A DNA stretch of 64,000 nucleotides from Natronosalvus hydrolyticus (GCA_025517525.1 JAOPJZ010000003.1:248001-312000), one strand, 5' to 3'; positions 43,309 to 51,859 are shown, counted from the first letter of the stretch. Numbers and translations: made by a program. The notes: generated by a model from the sequence alone, not told the origin.

Positions 43309-44238
43309 ATGAGCGACGTACCCCAACACGCAGCAGACATACACGAGCAGTTTTCAGACCACATCGACGTCACCGTCGAAGACGTCGAGGAGCGACTCGC
43401 CACCCTCGTCGACGAGTACAAAGTGCCGATTGACGAGGCGCGCCGTTCCGTCACGACGCACTACCTCGACGAGGCTGGCCTCGAGCGTGAGGACATCTCG
43501 AGTGGCTCGAGCGAACGCGCCCAGATCGAGGACGTGGACGAACCCGAGCAGTGGATCGACCTCCGCGCCAAGGTCATCGAACTCTGGGAGCCCCGTAGCG
43601 ACTCCGTCGCACAGGTGGGGCTCCTTGGTGACCCGACGGGCACGATCAAGTTCACCAAATGGGCCAAATCCGACCTCCCGAGTCTCGAGGAAGGCGGCGT
43701 CTACGACCTCCGAAACGTCGTCACCGACGAATACCAGGGCCGGTACTCGGTCAAACTCAACTCGACGACGGTCGTTGAGGAACTCGACGAGGAGATCGAA
43801 GTCGGCGACGACACGAGCGAGATCGAGGGCGCACTCGTGGACATGCAGAGCGGGAGCGGCCTGATCAAACGCTGTCCCGAGGAGGGCTGTACCTACGTCC
43901 TCCAGAACGGCCGCTGTCCCGACCACGGCGAGGTCGAAGGCGAGTTCGACCTCCGCATCAAAGGCGTCGTCGACGACGGTATCGACGCCCACGAGGTCAT
44001 TTTCGACGCCGAGTCGACCGAATCCCTGACCGGGATCAGCCTCGAGGAAGCAAAGGAAATGGCGATGGACGCCCTCGACACGACGGTCGTCGCTGACGAA
44101 ATCCGCGACCGAGTCGTCGGTACCTACTACCGTATCGAAGGGCCGACGTTCGGCCGCTACGTACTGGCTGACGACGTCGAGGAACTCGACGGGCCGGTCG
44201 ATGCTGAATCGCTGCTGATCAAAGCGAGGTCGATGTAA
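43309..44238 (+). CDS. rpa: Replication protein A (RPA), single-stranded DNA-binding
   Basis: A 309-residue archaeal RPA of the three-subunit-gene class that pairs with an RPA-associated protein. OB folds lie at about 75-165 (LRAKVIELWEPRSDSVAQVG) and about 205-300, the latter with a zinc finger (CPEEGC and RCPDHGEVEGEF). The N-terminal helical region (1-60) resembles the RPA3-type of Haloferax. It binds ssDNA in replication and repair. Followed immediately (0 bases) by the rpap gene. Confidence 0.92.
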   Translation: MSDVPQHAADIHEQFSDHIDVTVEDVEERLATLVDEYKVPIDEARRSVTTHYLDEAGLEREDISSGSSERAQIEDVDEPEQWIDLRAKVIELWEPRSDSVAQVGLLGDPTGTIKFTKWAKSDLPSLEEGGVYDLRNVVTDEYQGRYSVKLNSTTVVEELDEEIEVGDDTSEIEGALVDMQSGSGLIKRCPEEGCTYVLQNGRCPDHGEVEGEFDLRIKGVVDDGIDAHEVIFDAESTESLTGISLEEAKEMAMDALDTTVVADEIRDRVVGTYYRIEGPTFGRYVLADDVEELDGPVDAESLLIKARSM

Positions 44239-44865
44239 ATGTCTCAGACGCAACTCACCCGTGAAGTCGCCAAACGCGCCTTCGCGTCCGAATTCAACGA
44301 TTCCACGTACGCCTTCAAAGAGTCCGACGACGAACGCGCGCCCAACTATGCGCTCATGCCCACGGGCGACCGGGCCAACCGCGTCTTCTTCGTCGGGACG
44401 CTGACCGAAACCGAAGACGTCGGTGAGGACAGCGAATACTGGCGCGGCCGCGTTGTCGATCCGACGGGGACGTTCTTCGTCTACGCCGGGCAGTACCAGC
44501 CCGAAGCGGCGGCCGTCCTCCGTGATACGGAGCCGCCAGCGTACGTCGCCATCGTCGGCAAACCACGCACGTACGAGACTGACGACGGCACGATCAACGT
44601 CTCCGTTCGACCGGAATCCATCGCCGTCGTCGACGAGGCCACCCGTGACCGCTGGGTCGTCGAAACCGCCGAACGCACCCTCGACCGAATCGAGGCGTTC
44701 AGCGAATTCGAAGCCGAACAGGAAGCACCCGAGAGCGGGTCGACGGTGCCGACCAACGAGTACGCCCAGATGGCTCGCGAGCAGTATGATTCACCAGTCG
44801 AAAACTACCGCCGCGACGTGATTCAGGCGCTCGAGAGTCTCGAGGAACTCGAGGCGTCGGCCTGA
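44239..44865 (+). CDS. rpap: RPA-associated protein
   Basis: A 208-residue partner of RPA with an OB-fold core (about 45-125: NRVFFVGTLTETEDVG, YWRGRVVDPTGTFFVYAGQY) and a C-terminal helical tail. In Haloferax such RPAP proteins are co-transcribed with, and bind to, their RPA. Its ATG abuts the rpa TAA. The TGA stop is the start of a partial type 1 palindromic element. Confidence 0.92.
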   Translation: MSQTQLTREVAKRAFASEFNDSTYAFKESDDERAPNYALMPTGDRANRVFFVGTLTETEDVGEDSEYWRGRVVDPTGTFFVYAGQYQPEAAAVLRDTEPPAYVAIVGKPRTYETDDGTINVSVRPESIAVVDEATRDRWVVETAERTLDRIEAFSEFEAEQEAPESGSTVPTNEYAQMAREQYDSPVENYRRDVIQALESLEELEASA

Positions 44866-44888
44866 TACGGGTTACTGTCGTCTGCGAT
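44865..44888. repeat. Partial type 1 palindromic element at the rpap stop
   Basis: ATACGGGTTACTGTCGTCTG matches the left end of the 81-bp elements with one change. Its first A is the last base of the rpap TGA. The rest of the element is not recognisable. Confidence 0.65.
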
Positions 44889-45001
44889 TGGCAGCCCCCG
44901 CCTTTTTATGATGATCGGTTCGAACGGATACCCAGGAGTATCCTGGCCGTGATCCCGTCTGACGAATCATTAAGTGGCCTCCGTACAGAAGAGATGATAG
45001 C

Positions 45002-45409
45002 ATGGGCAACAAGAACAAGACGATCTCGTTTCGGGTAAACGAGGACGCCTTTAGCGCGTTACAAGAGATCGCCGAGGAACGCGATATCTCGTTGTCCGCC
45101 GTCTTTCGCGATTACGTCGATTTGCTGGTCGAACACGACGGGCAGGTCGCCGTGGTCCCCGAGGAGGAACTCGAGCACCGGAGCGGTGATGACGACGACG
45201 AACCGTCGTTCCCGCCGACCGTCGAGGTACCAAAGAGTTTCGTTCGCGAACACGAACGCCTCGAACTCGAGTCCGAGCACCTGCGCGAACAGCTCGAAGA
45301 ACACAAATCCTACGTGAACGACCTTCGGGATCGGCTCGACGCGGACGAAGAGGAAGTGTTGTTGCTCGACGACCTCGATGAGGCAAACGGCTCGTCGACT
45401 GTCCGGTGA
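45002..45409 (+). CDS. Ribbon-helix-helix-like protein with coiled coil
   Basis: A 135-residue protein. The N-terminus (NKTISFRVNEDAFSALQEIA, with RDISLSAVFRDYVDLL) has the CopG/ribbon-helix-helix pattern for DNA binding, and a coiled coil follows at about 80-115 (EHERLELESEHLREQLEEHK). The acidic centre and tail are typical for haloarchaea. A TATA-like ATTAAGT lies about 27-33 bases upstream of the ATG. Targets unknown. Confidence 0.8.
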   Translation: MGNKNKTISFRVNEDAFSALQEIAEERDISLSAVFRDYVDLLVEHDGQVAVVPEEELEHRSGDDDDEPSFPPTVEVPKSFVREHERLELESEHLREQLEEHKSYVNDLRDRLDADEEEVLLLDDLDEANGSSTVR

Positions 45410-45428
45410 CCGGCTCGGCTTCTCACCG

Positions 45429-45884
45429 TTATCGCGACAGTTCGCGTTTTGCCTGCCGGATTTCGTCGGCAGCATCCGGGTTGCCATCGACGCGCGCTAA
45501 CCCTTCTGCAGCCTCGAGCGTGCGGACGCCGCTGTCGAGAAACGAGAGAACGTCGCCGGTGTAGGCATACACCATATAGTCGTCGCTCATCACGTCGACG
45601 ATAGCCTCGGGGCCGAGCCCCTGAGCGCGCAACTCGAGCAGGTATTTCATGAATTTGCGTTCCGGACAGCCACAGTAGGGATTGTCCTGGCAGTCACAGT
45701 CGAGAAAGTCCGTCGCGAAATCGAGCACCCGTTCTCGAGTCGCGTCGTCGAGTTTCTCGAGACCCTGCCCCTGAAAGAGGATGTCGAGCGTTGCGCCTTT
45801 GAACGCCCCCTTCGGGATGTTAGTCTCGAGCTGTGAGCTGAGTTGCCGATGGTTTTTGATGTATATTTTGTCAGTGATGGCCAC
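45429..45884 (-). CDS. DUF5814-type Cys-containing protein
   Basis: A 151-residue protein whose N-terminal two thirds (ITDKIYIKNHRQLSSQLETN, and CDCQDNPYCGCPERK with five cysteines) match a domain I know as DUF5814, which otherwise occurs fused to DEAD/DEAH helicases in haloarchaea. Here it stands alone. The Cys cluster probably binds zinc. The C-terminus (EAAEGLARVDGNPDAADEIR) is helical. Function unknown. Convergent with the ribbon-helix-helix gene. Confidence 0.8.
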   Translation of the reverse strand: MAITDKIYIKNHRQLSSQLETNIPKGAFKGATLDILFQGQGLEKLDDATRERVLDFATDFLDCDCQDNPYCGCPERKFMKYLLELRAQGLGPEAIVDVMSDDYMVYAYTGDVLSFLDSGVRTLEAAEGLARVDGNPDAADEIRQAKRELSR

Positions 45885-45935
45885 GCGTTGGCCACTGTAC
45901 TCGAGGGAGCGTCAAAAACGCCTCGGAAGCGATTG

Positions 45936-46016
45936 ATACGGTTTACTCTAACTGTTTACCGGTGATTGCCCTTCCGACGCCGGCAATCATCGGTCAGAGA
46001 CGACAGTAAACCGTAT
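45936..46016. repeat. Palindromic element, type 1 (81 bp)
   Basis: Perfect 12-base outer arms ATACGGTTTACT and AGTAAACCGTAT; inner ACCGGTGATTGCC and GGCAATCATCGGT. Preceded by TG, so it begins TGATACGG. Same orientation as 35672-35752. Confidence 0.92.
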
Positions 46017-46214
46017 GAACGGACCGTCCCCCGTTCCGAACGATTGTCGCTATTGCTATGCATTCAATACTATATACTCTACTTTTCATATGATATTAGT
46101 ATGGTTATTGAACCCTGTCTCGGTATCCGCCGTGTCACGCGATAGAGATGCACACAGTGTCTCGAGAGTCGTAACGTATTTGAACTCAACCGGGCTAAGA
46201 TGTCTTGCAAGCGT

Positions 46215-46288
46215 GTCCGGGTTAGGGTAGTGGACTATCCTTCAGCCTTGTGGAGGCTGAGACGCGGGTTCAATTCTCGCACCCGGAC
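46215..46288 (+). tRNA. tRNA-His (anticodon GTG)
   Basis: Full cloverleaf. Acceptor stem with the extra G-1 at 46215 opposite C73 (G, then TCCGGGT pairing with ACCCGGA, then C). Anticodon stem CAGCC/GGCTG with loop TTGTGGA, giving GTG. T-arm GCGGG, TTCAATT, CTCGC. The G-1:C73 pair is the hallmark of His tRNA. CCA is not encoded and there is no intron. A copy of its 3' end lies about 85 bases downstream. Confidence 0.93.
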
Positions 46289-46373
46289 TTTTTCGCGACG
46301 ACTACAGTAAAGAGTGGAAAAGCCGGAAGGCGAGATCGAATCACGCGAGACGAGCGTCAGCAAATCACGCAGT

Positions 46374-46398
46374 CGGGTTCGATTCTCGCACCCGGACT
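46374..46398. repeat. Duplicate of the tRNA-His 3' end (att-like)
   Basis: Twenty-four of 25 bases equal the tRNA 3' end (46265-46289), from CGGGTTC to CACCCGGACT. It is in direct orientation with 84 bases between. This is the layout left when an integrated element that used the tRNA gene as attachment site is lost. Confidence 0.8.
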
Positions 46399-46400
46399 GA

Positions 46401-46477
46401 ATAGATTGTTGTTGTTACGCACCCCGATCACCTGCCCGTATCGATGATCGGCGATACATTGCCATAACAAACCGTAT
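46401..46477. repeat. Palindromic element, type 2-like (77 bp)
   Basis: Left ATAGATTGTTGTTGTTA and right ATAACAAACCGTAT form the outer inverted repeat. The inner CCGATCA and TGATCGG are perfect arms. It starts two bases after the duplicated tRNA 3' end. Confidence 0.72.
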
Positions 46478-46617
46478 GGACGTTCTCGGATGCGTTTCGT
46501 TCGCCTCGGCCTCGCAGAGAGCCGCGTGCACGAACGTACGGCCCTCGAGTCGGACGGCAACCGAGTCGTCACTTTCACCGTTCCGAACGTGTCGGGCTCG
46601 GTTTTATCACGTGGCTA

Positions 46618-47649
46618 GTGGACACGAACCCCGTGAATCTAAGCAGGGGTTATCTGTTGGTGCTCGTCGGTGCGCTCACCTACCTCTCCTGGCAACTCGT
46701 GAGCCCGTTCGTGCAGTACGTTCTCGGGGCCGTCCTCATCGCGTTCATTCTCTATCCGCTCCAGCGTCGCCTCGAGGAACGGGTATCGCCGACGGTTGCG
46801 GCGTTCGCGCTGGTCTTGCTCGCGGTCGTCGTGTTTATTTTCCCGTTCGCCCTCGTCCTCGGGCTGTTCGCCGACGATGCCGTGACGCTTCTACAGGAGG
46901 CTGACGCGGAGTCCCTCCAGCTGACGACGATCGAGAACCTGCTCGAATCGGAGTTCGGAATCACGGTCGACATCGCATCGAGGGTGATGGATTCGGCGGA
47001 GCAGCTGGGCACGGCGATCCTCGAGCGTTCGGCCGAATGGTTCGGGGCGCTCACCCACGCGCTTGTCGGCCTCGGATTGGCGCTCTTTTTGCTCTATTAC
47101 TTCCTGAAAGACGGCGACGATCTGATTGCCTGGCTGCGGGAGGTGACGCCCCTTCCCGATGACGTACAAGACGATCTTTACAACGAACTCGAGGAAGTGC
47201 TGTGGGCGGTGCTTGCCGGACACGTGCTGATCGCGGTCGGCCAGGGTTTCATCGCCGGGTTAGGGCTGTTCGCAACGGGAATTCCCAACGCCGCGTTCTG
47301 GACGTTCGTCATGGTGGTCCTCGCGCTTATCCCCCTGATCGGCGCGTTCCTCGTCTGGGGACCTGCCGTGGCGTACCTCTTTCTTTCCGGCGAACCGATC
47401 CTCGCAATCGCGCTCGGAGTCTACAGCACCATCATCGTCGGCGTCTCGGACGACTACCTGCGACCGATCGTCGTCGACCGCTATGCCGAACTCAATCCCG
47501 CCGTGATTATTCTCGGCGTGCTGGGTGGCGTCTACGCCTTCGGCATCATGGGGGTGTTCTTCGGTCCCGTGGTCCTCGGTGGGGCGCTCGCGATAGTCGG
47601 CGTCGTGAACGAGCACTACGACCGCCTCGGAGACGGTACCGGGACGTGA
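46618..47649 (+). CDS. AI-2E family transporter
   Basis: A 343-residue membrane protein with about seven to eight segments: paired at 10-45 and 60-85, an extracytoplasmic/cytoplasmic region (90-145), then segments near 150-170, 205-235, 240-265, 270-290 and 300-330. The C-terminal motif (DDYLRPIVVDRYAELNPAVI) is typical of the AI-2E/YdiK/PerM family, which covers exporters and sodium/proton antiporters. The GTG start at 46618 is the longest reading; GTG at 46633 fits the position of the TATA-like box (46597-46602) better. Confidence 0.88.
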   Translation: MDTNPVNLSRGYLLVLVGALTYLSWQLVSPFVQYVLGAVLIAFILYPLQRRLEERVSPTVAAFALVLLAVVVFIFPFALVLGLFADDAVTLLQEADAESLQLTTIENLLESEFGITVDIASRVMDSAEQLGTAILERSAEWFGALTHALVGLGLALFLLYYFLKDGDDLIAWLREVTPLPDDVQDDLYNELEEVLWAVLAGHVLIAVGQGFIAGLGLFATGIPNAAFWTFVMVVLALIPLIGAFLVWGPAVAYLFLSGEPILAIALGVYSTIIVGVSDDYLRPIVVDRYAELNPAVIILGVLGGVYAFGIMGVFFGPVVLGGALAIVGVVNEHYDRLGDGTGT

Positions 47650-47814
47650 GCGATCCGATACGGCGGGGTATACCATCCGTGTCCGCCGGGTGGGAGAGCC
47701 TGTCGCTCGGGCGGCCCCATCGACGCGTTCCCCGGTATCTCGTTCGGCCCGAAGCGCGGTCTACCGGCGCCTGGCAACCGCTGGCAAGCGACTTCACTGG
47801 ACGGTCTCGGATTC

Positions 47815-47895
47815 ATACGGTTTACTGTCGTCTCTGACCGATGATTGCCGACCCGGTATGGGCAATCACCGGTAAACAGTTACAGCAGACCGTAT
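47815..47895. repeat. Palindromic element, type 1 (81 bp, inverted orientation)
   Basis: Outer arms ATACGGTTTACTGT and ACAGCAGACCGTAT; inner ATGATTGCC and GGCAATCACCGGT. The reverse complement differs from 35672-35752 at only about two positions. It lies between the convergent AI-2E and site-2 protease genes. Confidence 0.92.
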
Positions 47896-47912
47896 CAGAG
47901 AGTCCTCCGTCG

Positions 47913-49070
47913 TCAGGCCAGGCCCCCCTCAGCCGCGGGATTCATCGCCCCGCTCTCACGGATGATGTTCATCGCGGTCATCAGATCGGTGCGGGTTATC
48001 AGGCCGACGAGGTCGCCGTGGCGGTCCATCACTAGCAGGCGGCCGATGTCGTCTTTTTGCATCCGCTCGAGGGCGGTCATCGCATCGGCTTCGGGCTCGA
48101 TGGTTTTCAGGTCGGTCGACATCACGTCCGCGACCGTGAACGCGTCCCGCTCGACCGGTTTGATGTCTCGAGCGTCCGAGAGGGTGACGAGCCCGACGAG
48201 GTGGCCGTCGTCGATGACCGGATAGCCGGTGTGTCGTTCACTGAACATCCGGCGGATCAGATCGGCGACACTCGTCCCGGGCGTTACGGTGTGTAAGCTT
48301 CCAGCGGGGGTCATGATGTCGCGGACGGAAACGCCCTCGAAGGCGGCTTTCATCGTCACCTGTCGGGACTCGCTCGAGGCGGCGATGTAGACGAAAAAGG
48401 CGACGGCGATGAGGAAGATATTGGTGAACAGACCGAACAGTGCCATAATGATTGCAAACAGTTTGCCGATGCTCGCAGCCTGTTGGGTCGCTCGAGCATA
48501 CGGTCGGTTCCGCGCCAGGAGGGCACGGAGGACACGACCGCCGTCCATCGGGAACGCCGGAACCATGTTGAAAATGGCCAGTGCGACGTTCAACACGGCG
48601 AGATAGCCGAGCACAAACCGGATACCGTCAAGTTCCACTGGGGTGGCCAGAAACAGGCCGTAGGATGCCACGCCCACCAGCACGGAGACAATCGGGCCGG
48701 CGATGGCGATGTTCAGTTCCTGTTTCCAGTCTTCGGGCATTTCCGAGAGGGCTGCCAGGCCCCCTAACAGCCAGAGCGTGATCGATTCGATAGGGAACCC
48801 ATACCGTTGTGCGGTCAACGAGTGGCCGAGTTCGTGAAGAACGACGCCGACGAACAACCCGATTGCAGCGGCCAATCCAAGAATCCAGGGCGTCATCCCG
48901 GTGGTGATCTCTTCAGTCGAGATTCCCGCGTTCATCGTCTCGTTCAAGATGGCGGCGACGGGTTCGATCTGGAGGCCGATGAGATACGCGAAGACGGGTA
49001 AAATGAGGAGAAACGTAATGTCGAGTTTGATTGGGATGCCAAACAATGAGCCGATCCGAAAACTCTTCAT
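47913..49070 (-). CDS. Site-2 protease family membrane metalloprotease with CBS domains
   Basis: A 385-residue intramembrane protease. The zinc motif HELGH is at 79-83, and the third ligand is D176 in NMVPAFPMDGGR. About six membrane segments are present, then a pair of CBS domains (about 249-306 and 312-370), as in SpoIVFB-like S2P proteins with nucleotide-sensing regulation. It likely cleaves a membrane-bound regulator; the substrate is unknown. The ATG at 49070 (MKSFRIGSLFG) is the family-typical start rather than 49103. Confidence 0.92.
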   Translation of the reverse strand: MKSFRIGSLFGIPIKLDITFLLILPVFAYLIGLQIEPVAAILNETMNAGISTEEITTGMTPWILGLAAAIGLFVGVVLHELGHSLTAQRYGFPIESITLWLLGGLAALSEMPEDWKQELNIAIAGPIVSVLVGVASYGLFLATPVELDGIRFVLGYLAVLNVALAIFNMVPAFPMDGGRVLRALLARNRPYARATQQAASIGKLFAIIMALFGLFTNIFLIAVAFFVYIAASSESRQVTMKAAFEGVSVRDIMTPAGSLHTVTPGTSVADLIRRMFSERHTGYPVIDDGHLVGLVTLSDARDIKPVERDAFTVADVMSTDLKTIEPEADAMTALERMQKDDIGRLLVMDRHGDLVGLITRTDLMTAMNIIRESGAMNPAAEGGLA

Positions 49071-49156
49071 ACCGCTACATACCGGTGGCATCCCCTTAAG
49101 CACGCTGTCGTTTTCGCTGCTCCTCGTTCACCACAGACGGGCGCTAAAAGGACACC

Positions 49157-49196
49157 ATCATGTCATCTTTTATCAAAGGACATATTATGACATCAT
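49157..49196. promoter_or_regulatory. AT-rich dyad upstream of the small HTH gene
   Basis: Arms ATCATGTCAT (49157-49166) and ATGACATCAT (49187-49196) match at nine of ten positions. It lies 70-110 bases before the ATG at 49268 and upstream of the TATA-like TTTATATTT (49233-49241). It could be an operator, perhaps autoregulatory. Confidence 0.4.
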
Positions 49197-49267
49197 TACG
49201 CATTACTCAATATATATTCCATGTGGCATAGATTTATATTTGGGTTCGGCGTGGCCTTGAGTAGACA

Positions 49268-49498
49268 ATGATGCACCAACAGCTCACCTCACAACAGGTC
49301 GAATCACTCCCAGCGAATCTCAGTTCGCCACAATCGAAACTCGTGTATCTCTACCTCGAGGTCACCGGCGAAACGACACTCGATGAACTGGCCGGGGCGC
49401 TTTCGATGCAGAAAATCGATGTCTTGAGCGTGGTTCGCTCACTTGCGGATGATGACCTCATCGAGTGTGACGGAACACACTACCAATGCTGTACCTGA
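49268..49498 (+). CDS. Small winged helix-turn-helix protein
   Basis: A 76-residue protein that is essentially one winged-helix domain: SPQSKLVYLYLEVTGETTLD, ELAGALSMQKIDVLSVVRSL, then the wing (DDDLIECDGTHYQC). It resembles TrmB/MarR-type single-domain regulators of haloarchaea. A strong TATA-like TTTATATTT is about 27-35 bases upstream of the ATG; a second ATG follows directly. The region upstream is AT-rich with a dyad. Target unknown. Confidence 0.82.
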   Translation: MMHQQLTSQQVESLPANLSSPQSKLVYLYLEVTGETTLDELAGALSMQKIDVLSVVRSLADDDLIECDGTHYQCCT

Positions 49499-49640
49499 CT
49501 GGCGGTAGTCGGTAACCCGAATACCGCTGCCTCGTTTTCTCTTCGGATACTGTCGCTCGTGGGCTGAGGGCGCCTCTCGAGACACACCGACGGTTCGAAG
49601 GCTTTATTCCCGCGGTGGGCTTCGTTCCCAACAAGTAACC

Positions 49641-50171
49641 ATGTCCGACAAACCCGCCTCAATGTATCGGAAGATCGACAAGCCGGCGTACACGCGCCGC
49701 GAATACATCACCGGGATCCCCGGTTCGAAAATCGCTCAGCACCAGATGGGCGACCGAAGCGCCACCGAGGACGATTACCCGGTCCAGATCAGCCTTGTCG
49801 CCGACGAGGAGTGCCAGATCCGACACGGTAGCCTCGAGGCCTCGCGCCTGTCTGCAAACCGGCACATGATCAAAAACGCCGGCGAGTTCCAGTACAAGAT
49901 GATTCTCCGGAAGTTCCCCCACCAGGTTCTGCGTGAGAACAAGCAGGCTACCGGTGCGGGTGCAGACCGTGTTTCCGACGGGATGCGCCAGTCGTTCGGG
50001 AAAATCGTCGGCACCGCCGCCCGCGTCCAGAAGGGCGATCGTATCTTCACCGTCTGGTGTGACGTCGACGACGCCGCCTTCGCGAAAGACGCGTTCCGCC
50101 GTGCATACAACAAGATCACGCCGCCGTGCCGTATCGTCGTCGAGAAAGGCGAAGAAAAGCTGATCTCCTGA
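49641..50171 (+). CDS. rpl10e: Ribosomal protein L10e/uL16 (50S L16)
   Basis: A 176-residue large-subunit protein near the peptidyl-transferase and tRNA accommodation region. Typical start [20 protein letters not shown] and the conserved [20 protein letters not shown]. Monocistronic, with a TATA-like CTTTATTCC at about 49600-49608 that implies a short 5' leader. Confidence 0.96.
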   Translation: MSDKPASMYRKIDKPAYTRREYITGIPGSKIAQHQMGDRSATEDDYPVQISLVADEECQIRHGSLEASRLSANRHMIKNAGEFQYKMILRKFPHQVLRENKQATGAGADRVSDGMRQSFGKIVGTAARVQKGDRIFTVWCDVDDAAFAKDAFRRAYNKITPPCRIVVEKGEEKLIS

Positions 50172-50267
50172 TCGGATCCTCGTTTTCGTCTCATTGCTCA
50201 CCCAAGAGCACCGCGTCCGGTTCCGCGAAGGGAATATTCACGTCGATTCGACCGGTATCCTCGAGCG

Positions 50268-51143
50268 ATGATCGATCTCGCCGTCGCCAACCGCGAGGAG
50301 ACCTTCGAGCGAATGGCGGCCCCGCTCGCCGAACGCGGTATCGAATGTCACCACGTTCCCGTTCGCGAACGAACGGTGGCACTCGATGACCCGCCCTGGT
50401 CGCGGACGGACTACGACGTCGGTTTCGTGTATCCGGGCCGACTGATGGAAGGGGGCGTCGCCGACGCACTGCTCGAGGTTCCCTGGCTCAACGGCCTCGA
50501 GGCGGTGGTCACCTCACGGAATAAAGGGGGCGTGCTTGCCAGACTCGAGCGAGCGGGCGTGCCAGTACCCGAGACGGTGTACGTCTCGAACGCGGTGTCT
50601 GACACCGAGCGAACGGCGGCGTTCGAACGATTCGAGACACCGGTCGTCGTGAAACCGAACTCGACGACCCGCGGTGTCGGCGTCGCGAAGGCACACGACC
50701 TGGATTCGTTTCTCGGCATCTGCGAATATCTCTCGCTCGTTCACGACTACCGGGCAACGGGAGACAAATCGTTTCTCGTTCAGGAGTACGTCCCCGACGC
50801 TGCTGACTATCGCGTGATGGTACTCGAGGGCAAAGTCGTCGGGGCCGTTGAACGCCGACTGCCCGAGGGTGCTCGCGAAGACGGCCGCTGGAAACACAAC
50901 GTCCACCGTGGGGCCGAAGCCACCGGCGTCGAGATTCCCGAGCGCTGGCGCGAGATTGCGGTGGAGGTTGCAGAGACACTCGAGATACCGTTTCTGGGAG
51001 TCGATTTACTCGTCGATGCTGATGGTCGCGTCCTCGTTAACGAAACGAACGCCCGGCCGACGATCGACGCGTCGACGAAGTACGAACCGGGGTTTTACGA
51101 TCGGTTGGCAGAGGCGATTACGGGTTGTCTCGAGGATGGGTGA
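50268..51143 (+). CDS. ATP-grasp (RimK-like) ligase
   Basis: A 291-residue ATP-grasp enzyme. The N-terminal preATP-grasp part (1-90) is followed by the ATP-binding core (VVVKPNSTTRGVGVAKA, LVQEYVPDAADYRVMVLEGK) and the metal-binding end (FLGVDLLVDADGRVLVNETN). This is the pattern of RimK-like ligases that form peptide-like bonds with amino acids. The substrate is unknown. Its stop overlaps the start of a small membrane protein gene. Confidence 0.88.
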   Translation: MIDLAVANREETFERMAAPLAERGIECHHVPVRERTVALDDPPWSRTDYDVGFVYPGRLMEGGVADALLEVPWLNGLEAVVTSRNKGGVLARLERAGVPVPETVYVSNAVSDTERTAAFERFETPVVVKPNSTTRGVGVAKAHDLDSFLGICEYLSLVHDYRATGDKSFLVQEYVPDAADYRVMVLEGKVVGAVERRLPEGAREDGRWKHNVHRGAEATGVEIPERWREIAVEVAETLEIPFLGVDLLVDADGRVLVNETNARPTIDASTKYEPGFYDRLAEAITGCLEDG

Positions 51144-51358
51144 GACACGGCAATGGATACGTTCCTCGCGTTTCGACAGTCGCTCACCATCCTGTTAGTG
51201 TTGCCATCGCAATTGCCCTCGTTGCCTTTCTCTTCGGTGACGCAGTCTTACGTGGTGCGCTACTGGGGTTTTTGATGGCCATAATTATCTGCTCGCTCTA
51301 TTTCTGGTCGGATATACTTGGCAACCCGGAGCACGCTGGCTGGTCCTCCAATAGATAG
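51140..51358 (+). CDS. Small membrane protein coupled to the ATP-grasp gene
   Basis: A 72-residue protein with two hydrophobic segments (about 20-37 and 40-58: VAIAIALVAFLFGDAVLRGA, LLGFLMAIIICSLYFWSD). The GTG at 51140 overlaps the TGA of the ATP-grasp gene (GTGA), which supports this start; an in-frame TTG at 51125 is less likely. The coupling suggests co-expression, but the role is unknown. Confidence 0.6.
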   Translation: MRHGNGYVPRVSTVAHHPVSVAIAIALVAFLFGDAVLRGALLGFLMAIIICSLYFWSDILGNPEHAGWSSNR

Positions 51359-51421
51359 AATTCCGTCGATCCGGGCGAAAAAAGCGAACGACGCGCGGAC
51401 GAGCGTGCTCGAGCCTTCGCG

Positions 51422-51817
51422 TTACTCGAGGCTGATGTCTGAAGACTGGTCTGCAGGTTCGAAGACGACCTCGAGGATGCCATTGTTGTAGGTCGCCGTG
51501 GCGGTGTGTTCGTTCACTCGGCGCGGGAGCGAGACGCGCTCATCGTACTCGCGGTGGTCACTTCGAGCGGAGATGGTGAGCGTTTTCCCGTCGCACTCGA
51601 GTTCGATGTTGCGTTTTTCGACACCGGGGAGGTCTGCGATGACTCGCAGCTCGTCATCCGTGTCGTGGACGTCAACGTGGGTATCGGCCCCGAAGCCGTT
51701 CTCGACGTCCGGACCCGAGTGGACGTCCATGTTCGAGCCGTTCATCATATCGTTCATCATTCGTTCGATCTCGCGAAACAGATCATCGAAGGGTTCGTCG
51801 CGGTCGTCTCTTCGCAT
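51422..51817 (-). CDS. hsp20: Hsp20/alpha-crystallin family small heat-shock protein
   Basis: A 131-residue chaperone. The N-terminal arm is rich in Met and Asp (REIERMMNDMMNGSNMDV), followed by the alpha-crystallin domain (about 50-120: VIADLPGVEKRNIELECDGK) and a short tail. The conserved A-x-x-x-n-G-I/V-L motif reads TATYNNGILEVVF. The ATG at 51817 is chosen because the longer frame to 51922 crosses a palindromic repeat; a TATA-like TTTTTGC on this strand lies near 51843. Confidence 0.92.
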   Translation of the reverse strand: MRRDDRDEPFDDLFREIERMMNDMMNGSNMDVHSGPDVENGFGADTHVDVHDTDDELRVIADLPGVEKRNIELECDGKTLTISARSDHREYDERVSLPRRVNEHTATATYNNGILEVVFEPADQSSDISLE

Positions 51818-51859
51818 GAGCGACCGTAGGGAGGGAACGTGCAAAAACCTGTTCCTGAT

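Larger units (their letters stand above)
46017..46617. other. 600-base region with tRNA-His and repeat debris
   Basis: No protein gene. It contains an AT-rich stretch (46050-46110), tRNA-His (46215-46288), a duplicated tRNA 3' end (46374-46398), a type 2 palindrome (46401-46477) and the promoter of the AI-2E gene (TTTTAT near 46597-46602). The bases between the two tRNA 3' ends (46290-46373) carry no recognised gene. Confidence 0.65.
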
